From Oscillospiraceae bacterium (lineage in GTDB: Bacteria; Bacillota; Clostridia; Oscillospirales; Acutalibacteraceae): 6,015 nucleotides of DNA. Location of the stretch: positions 1 through 6,015 of the forward strand of contig JAQXMV010000011.1 of assembly GCA_029013165.1 (NCBI GenBank), written 5' to 3'. Every line of letters starts with the position of its first letter. The stretch's first letter is position 1. The notes beneath the pieces are model-generated. The model saw only the letters and a list, made by a program, of their open reading frames with translations, was not told where the DNA came from and searched no databases. Positions 4,334 through 6,015 of the stretch are shown here, in pieces. The position numbers and the translations under genes are program-made.

Positions 4334-5722
4334 ATGGACGATATATATTATTCAAAAGACGAGAGGAAAAGCGCCGGCAGAGAGCCGGAGCCGGAAAAGC
4401 GCATCACCTCGGATAAGTTCATCGACGCCGACTACGGTGACGAAAATTTTGATCTGGAATTCAAGAGCAGGGGTAACGCACAGCTTTTTTCCGACAGGCC
4501 GAAAACTTATGGCAACGGCCGTATTTCCGGTGAGATTCCTGAAGTGAAAAAGCCGGAGCCGATAAGCGGAAACCGATATTCAGGTTCGCCGACCAGACCG
4601 TCGGCTTCGCCGCGTCCGGCAAGCCGAACACCTCAGGGAAAAAGAACTGTACCTGTCGACAACAGACAGCCTGCCGCCCCGAGGAAACCTCAGGGGGAAG
4701 CACGGCCGCGCCCGGTCAGCAGAACGCCGAAAGGCAATCGAGTGGCTCCCGGCGAAAATATGCCTGCTCCCGACAAAAGGACCGGAAAACCGCCGAAGAA
4801 ATCCAAGGGCGGAAAAGGCGGAAAGATCGCCCTCGGTGTGCTGAGTGTGATTCTGATTTTGCTGGCGGCACTTTTTGCTTACGGTTATTCGGCCCTTGGC
4901 GGCCTCGACTACCACGGACCGCTGGAAGAAAACAAATATATTGACAGCAGTAAGCTGCTTTCGGATTCCTCGGTCAGAAACATTCTTTTCATTGGCAGTG
5001 ACGCCAGAGAAAATCTCGGCGGACAGCGCTCAGACTCGATGATCCTTTTCTCCATCGACAAGAAGAATAAAAAGCTGAAAATGACCTCATTCCTGCGTGA
5101 CAGCTATGTCTATATCCCGTCCAAGCAGTATAATACAAGGATCAACGCCGCTTTCAATTACGGCGGTTCCCAGCTGCTGGTGGATACCATCGAGTATAAT
5201 TTCGGCGTCAAGATCGACGATTATCTTGTGCTCAACTATGACGCTTTTATCCGGCTTGTCGATCTGCTGGGCGGAATCACCATTCATGATGTCACCGCCA
5301 ATGAAGCCAAATATATGACGGAAAAGGTCAATATCAAAAACTTCAAGGAGGGTACCAACACCATCAACGGACGGGCCGCCATGTGGTATTGCAGAATCCG
5401 ATATCTTGATAATGACTTTTACCGTACCCAAAGGCAGAGAAAGGTGCTTTCGGCTATAATCGAAAAGGCCTCCAAGACAAGCCCTGTCAAGCTCGTGCAA
5501 ATTGTAGAAGAGCTTTTGCCGAATGTATCCACCAGTATCGACCGCAACGGTCTGCTCTCTCTTGGTGTCGGCGCTCTGCTACAGTATATGCATTATGACA
5601 TTGAGCAGCAGCAGATTCCTGCACCGAAAACCTGGTGGAATGAGCGAATTAACGGTATGGATATTTTACGGCTGGATTTCGATGCTAACAAGAAAATACT
5701 CAAAGAGTTTATCTATGAATAA
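4334..5722 (+). CDS. LytR-CpsA-Psr (LCP) family cell-wall glycopolymer transferase with a long cytoplasmic tail
   Basis: LCP enzymes move lipid-linked glycopolymers (teichoic acids, capsule or wall polysaccharide) onto peptidoglycan at the outer membrane face. This 462-residue protein has a ~163-residue N-terminal tail, one membrane helix (about 164-187), and an extracellular LCP domain (about 214-375) with a C-terminal extension. Family residues are present: Asp223/Arg225 in GSDAR, Arg232/Asp234 in RSDSM, Arg255-Asp256 in SFLRD, Arg269 in RINAAF, then LVDLLGGI, and the closing cluster Arg354/Arg356, Asp361, Arg364, Arg367/Arg369 in a C-R-I-R...DFYRTQRQR pattern. These arginines and aspartates bind the pyrophosphate and metal in characterised members. 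The tail is rich in Pro, Arg and Lys, looks disordered, and holds an imperfect 17-residue repeat. Orientation is type II, tail inside. It is monocistronic, with its own promoter and terminator. LytR versus TagT/CpsA subtype cannot be assigned. Confidence 0.95.
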   Translation: MDDIYYSKDERKSAGREPEPEKRITSDKFIDADYGDENFDLEFKSRGNAQLFSDRPKTYGNGRISGEIPEVKKPEPISGNRYSGSPTRPSASPRPASRTPQGKRTVPVDNRQPAAPRKPQGEARPRPVSRTPKGNRVAPGENMPAPDKRTGKPPKKSKGGKGGKIALGVLSVILILLAALFAYGYSALGGLDYHGPLEENKYIDSSKLLSDSSVRNILFIGSDARENLGGQRSDSMILFSIDKKNKKLKMTSFLRDSYVYIPSKQYNTRINAAFNYGGSQLLVDTIEYNFGVKIDDYLVLNYDAFIRLVDLLGGITIHDVTANEAKYMTEKVNIKNFKEGTNTINGRAAMWYCRIRYLDNDFYRTQRQRKVLSAIIEKASKTSPVKLVQIVEELLPNVSTSIDRNGLLSLGVGALLQYMHYDIEQQQIPAPKTWWNERINGMDILRLDFDANKKILKEFIYE

Positions 5723-5730
5723 ACAGTCCG

Positions 5731-5763
5731 AGGCGGTGCTAAAAAACAGCACCGCCTTTTATT
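5731..5763 (+). terminator. Intrinsic terminator of the LCP gene
   Basis: A 10-bp stem, AGGCGGTGCT (5731-5740) with AGCACCGCCT (5748-5757), carries an AAAAAAC loop and is followed by TTTATT. It starts eight bases after the LCP stop codon. Confidence 0.9.
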
Positions 5764-5832
5764 GTTATAGGAACTGCCGACTTCGTGAAGGACAGGTGGG
5801 TGGTGTTTCAGGTCAGTGGGTGCCGGTGGGGG

Positions 5833-5927
5833 CGCGGCCCCGGACGGCGCACGGATGTGCGCCCTGGACGAGAACCCCCGCCCGGCGTCTCGTCAGCTGA
5901 GCCTTTGGCTCAGCTACCGGGGCCGCG
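5833..5927. repeat. GC-rich cloverleaf-like palindromic element (outer stem plus three inner hairpins)
   Basis: A perfect 11-bp outer stem, CGCGGCCCCGG (5833-5843) with CCGGGGCCGCG (5917-5927), encloses three perfect hairpins. They are GGCGCAC/GTGCGCC (5846-5852/5857-5863, loop GGAT), GACGAGA/TCTCGTC (5867-5873/5888-5894, loop of 14) and AGCTGAGCC/GGCTCAGCT (5895-5903/5907-5915, loop TTT). Nearly every base of the 95 is either paired or in a hairpin loop, so this is a compact four-way junction rather than chance. It is much richer in G+C than the genes beside it and contains no convincing gene. It could be a dispersed palindromic repeat (REP/BIME-like), the end of a small mobile element, or a structured RNA; I do not recognise the family. 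It does not match a tRNA. Confidence 0.7.
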
Positions 5928-6015
5928 TTGGGGGGGGGGGTGGGGGGGGGCCCGGCCCCCCCCCCCCCCGGGGGGGCGCCGCGGGGGGGCGCCCCCCCCC
6001 CCCCCCCCGCCCCCC
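5928..6015. other. Near-pure G/C low-complexity tail, probable sequencing or assembly artefact
   Basis: After TT at 5928-5929 the sequence is long G runs and C runs. There is one T (5941) and no A at all to the window end, and the last 74 bases are G and C only. Nothing in the rest of the window has this composition. It begins directly after the strongly folded element, where polymerases and base callers fail, and it ends with the window. It should not be annotated as biology without supporting reads. Confidence 0.8.

Noticed and set aside
5791..5832. G-rich stretch as a possible G-quadruplex
   Set aside because: Only three runs of three or more G occur before the palindrome, spread unevenly; the fourth would have to come from the stem, so the evidence is too thin.
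5523..5900. 125-codon plus-strand frame overlapping the LCP 3' end and the GC-rich palindrome
   Set aside because: It runs out of frame through the LCP gene, the terminator and the palindromic element, with composition-driven residues and no ribosome site.
5833..5927. Cloverleaf at 5833-5927 as a tRNA or tmRNA-like gene
   Set aside because: It lacks a TTC T-loop, a CCA end and a seven-base anticodon loop; the hairpin loops are 4, 14 and 3 bases, so a tRNA reading does not fit.

Overview
The window looks like a chromosomal piece of a Gram-positive anaerobe of the class Clostridia, perhaps an Oscillospiraceae/Ruminococcaceae gut bacterium. The support is a LytR-CpsA-Psr (LCP) wall protein, strong AGGAGG-type ribosome sites, TTGACA/TATAAT promoters at 17-18 base spacing, intrinsic hairpin terminators, a Gram-positive OmpR-type two-component pair, a small two-span membrane protein of a kind I associate with Clostridia, and a type-A-like RNase P RNA. 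Base composition is mid-range. Genus cannot be read from the sequence.

Layout from left to right. (1) Bases 3-131 are the last 42 codons of what looks like a large serine recombinase, so the right edge of a mobile element probably lies nearby. (2) A tRNA-Leu(CAG) on the minus strand has its own promoter and terminator. (3) A GH43-type glycosidase gene on the plus strand has a consensus promoter. (4) A 17-bp hairpin separates it from a convergent minus-strand block. In transcription order that block is rnpB (RNase P RNA), an OmpR-family response regulator, its overlapping histidine kinase, and a small membrane protein whose Shine-Dalgarno is buried in a hairpin that also resembles a terminator. 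(5) Divergent from rnpB is an LCP-family gene with a long disordered cytoplasmic tail, its own promoter and a good terminator. (6) After it come a GC-rich, fully nested four-stem palindromic element (5833-5927) and an almost pure G/C tail that I take to be assembly or sequencing noise at a contig end.

Functionally this is mostly core chromosome: tRNA, RNase P RNA, envelope assembly (LCP) and envelope or environment sensing (the two-component system). The accessory signals are the recombinase fragment at the left edge and the GC-rich palindrome at the right edge. Both edges therefore fall in sequence that is likely repeated or hard to assemble, which fits the window being a short draft contig.

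The parts most worth a second look are the cloverleaf-like palindrome at 5833-5927 and the dual terminator/Shine-Dalgarno/promoter dyad at 1877-1918. I see no defence system, CRISPR array or biosynthetic cluster.
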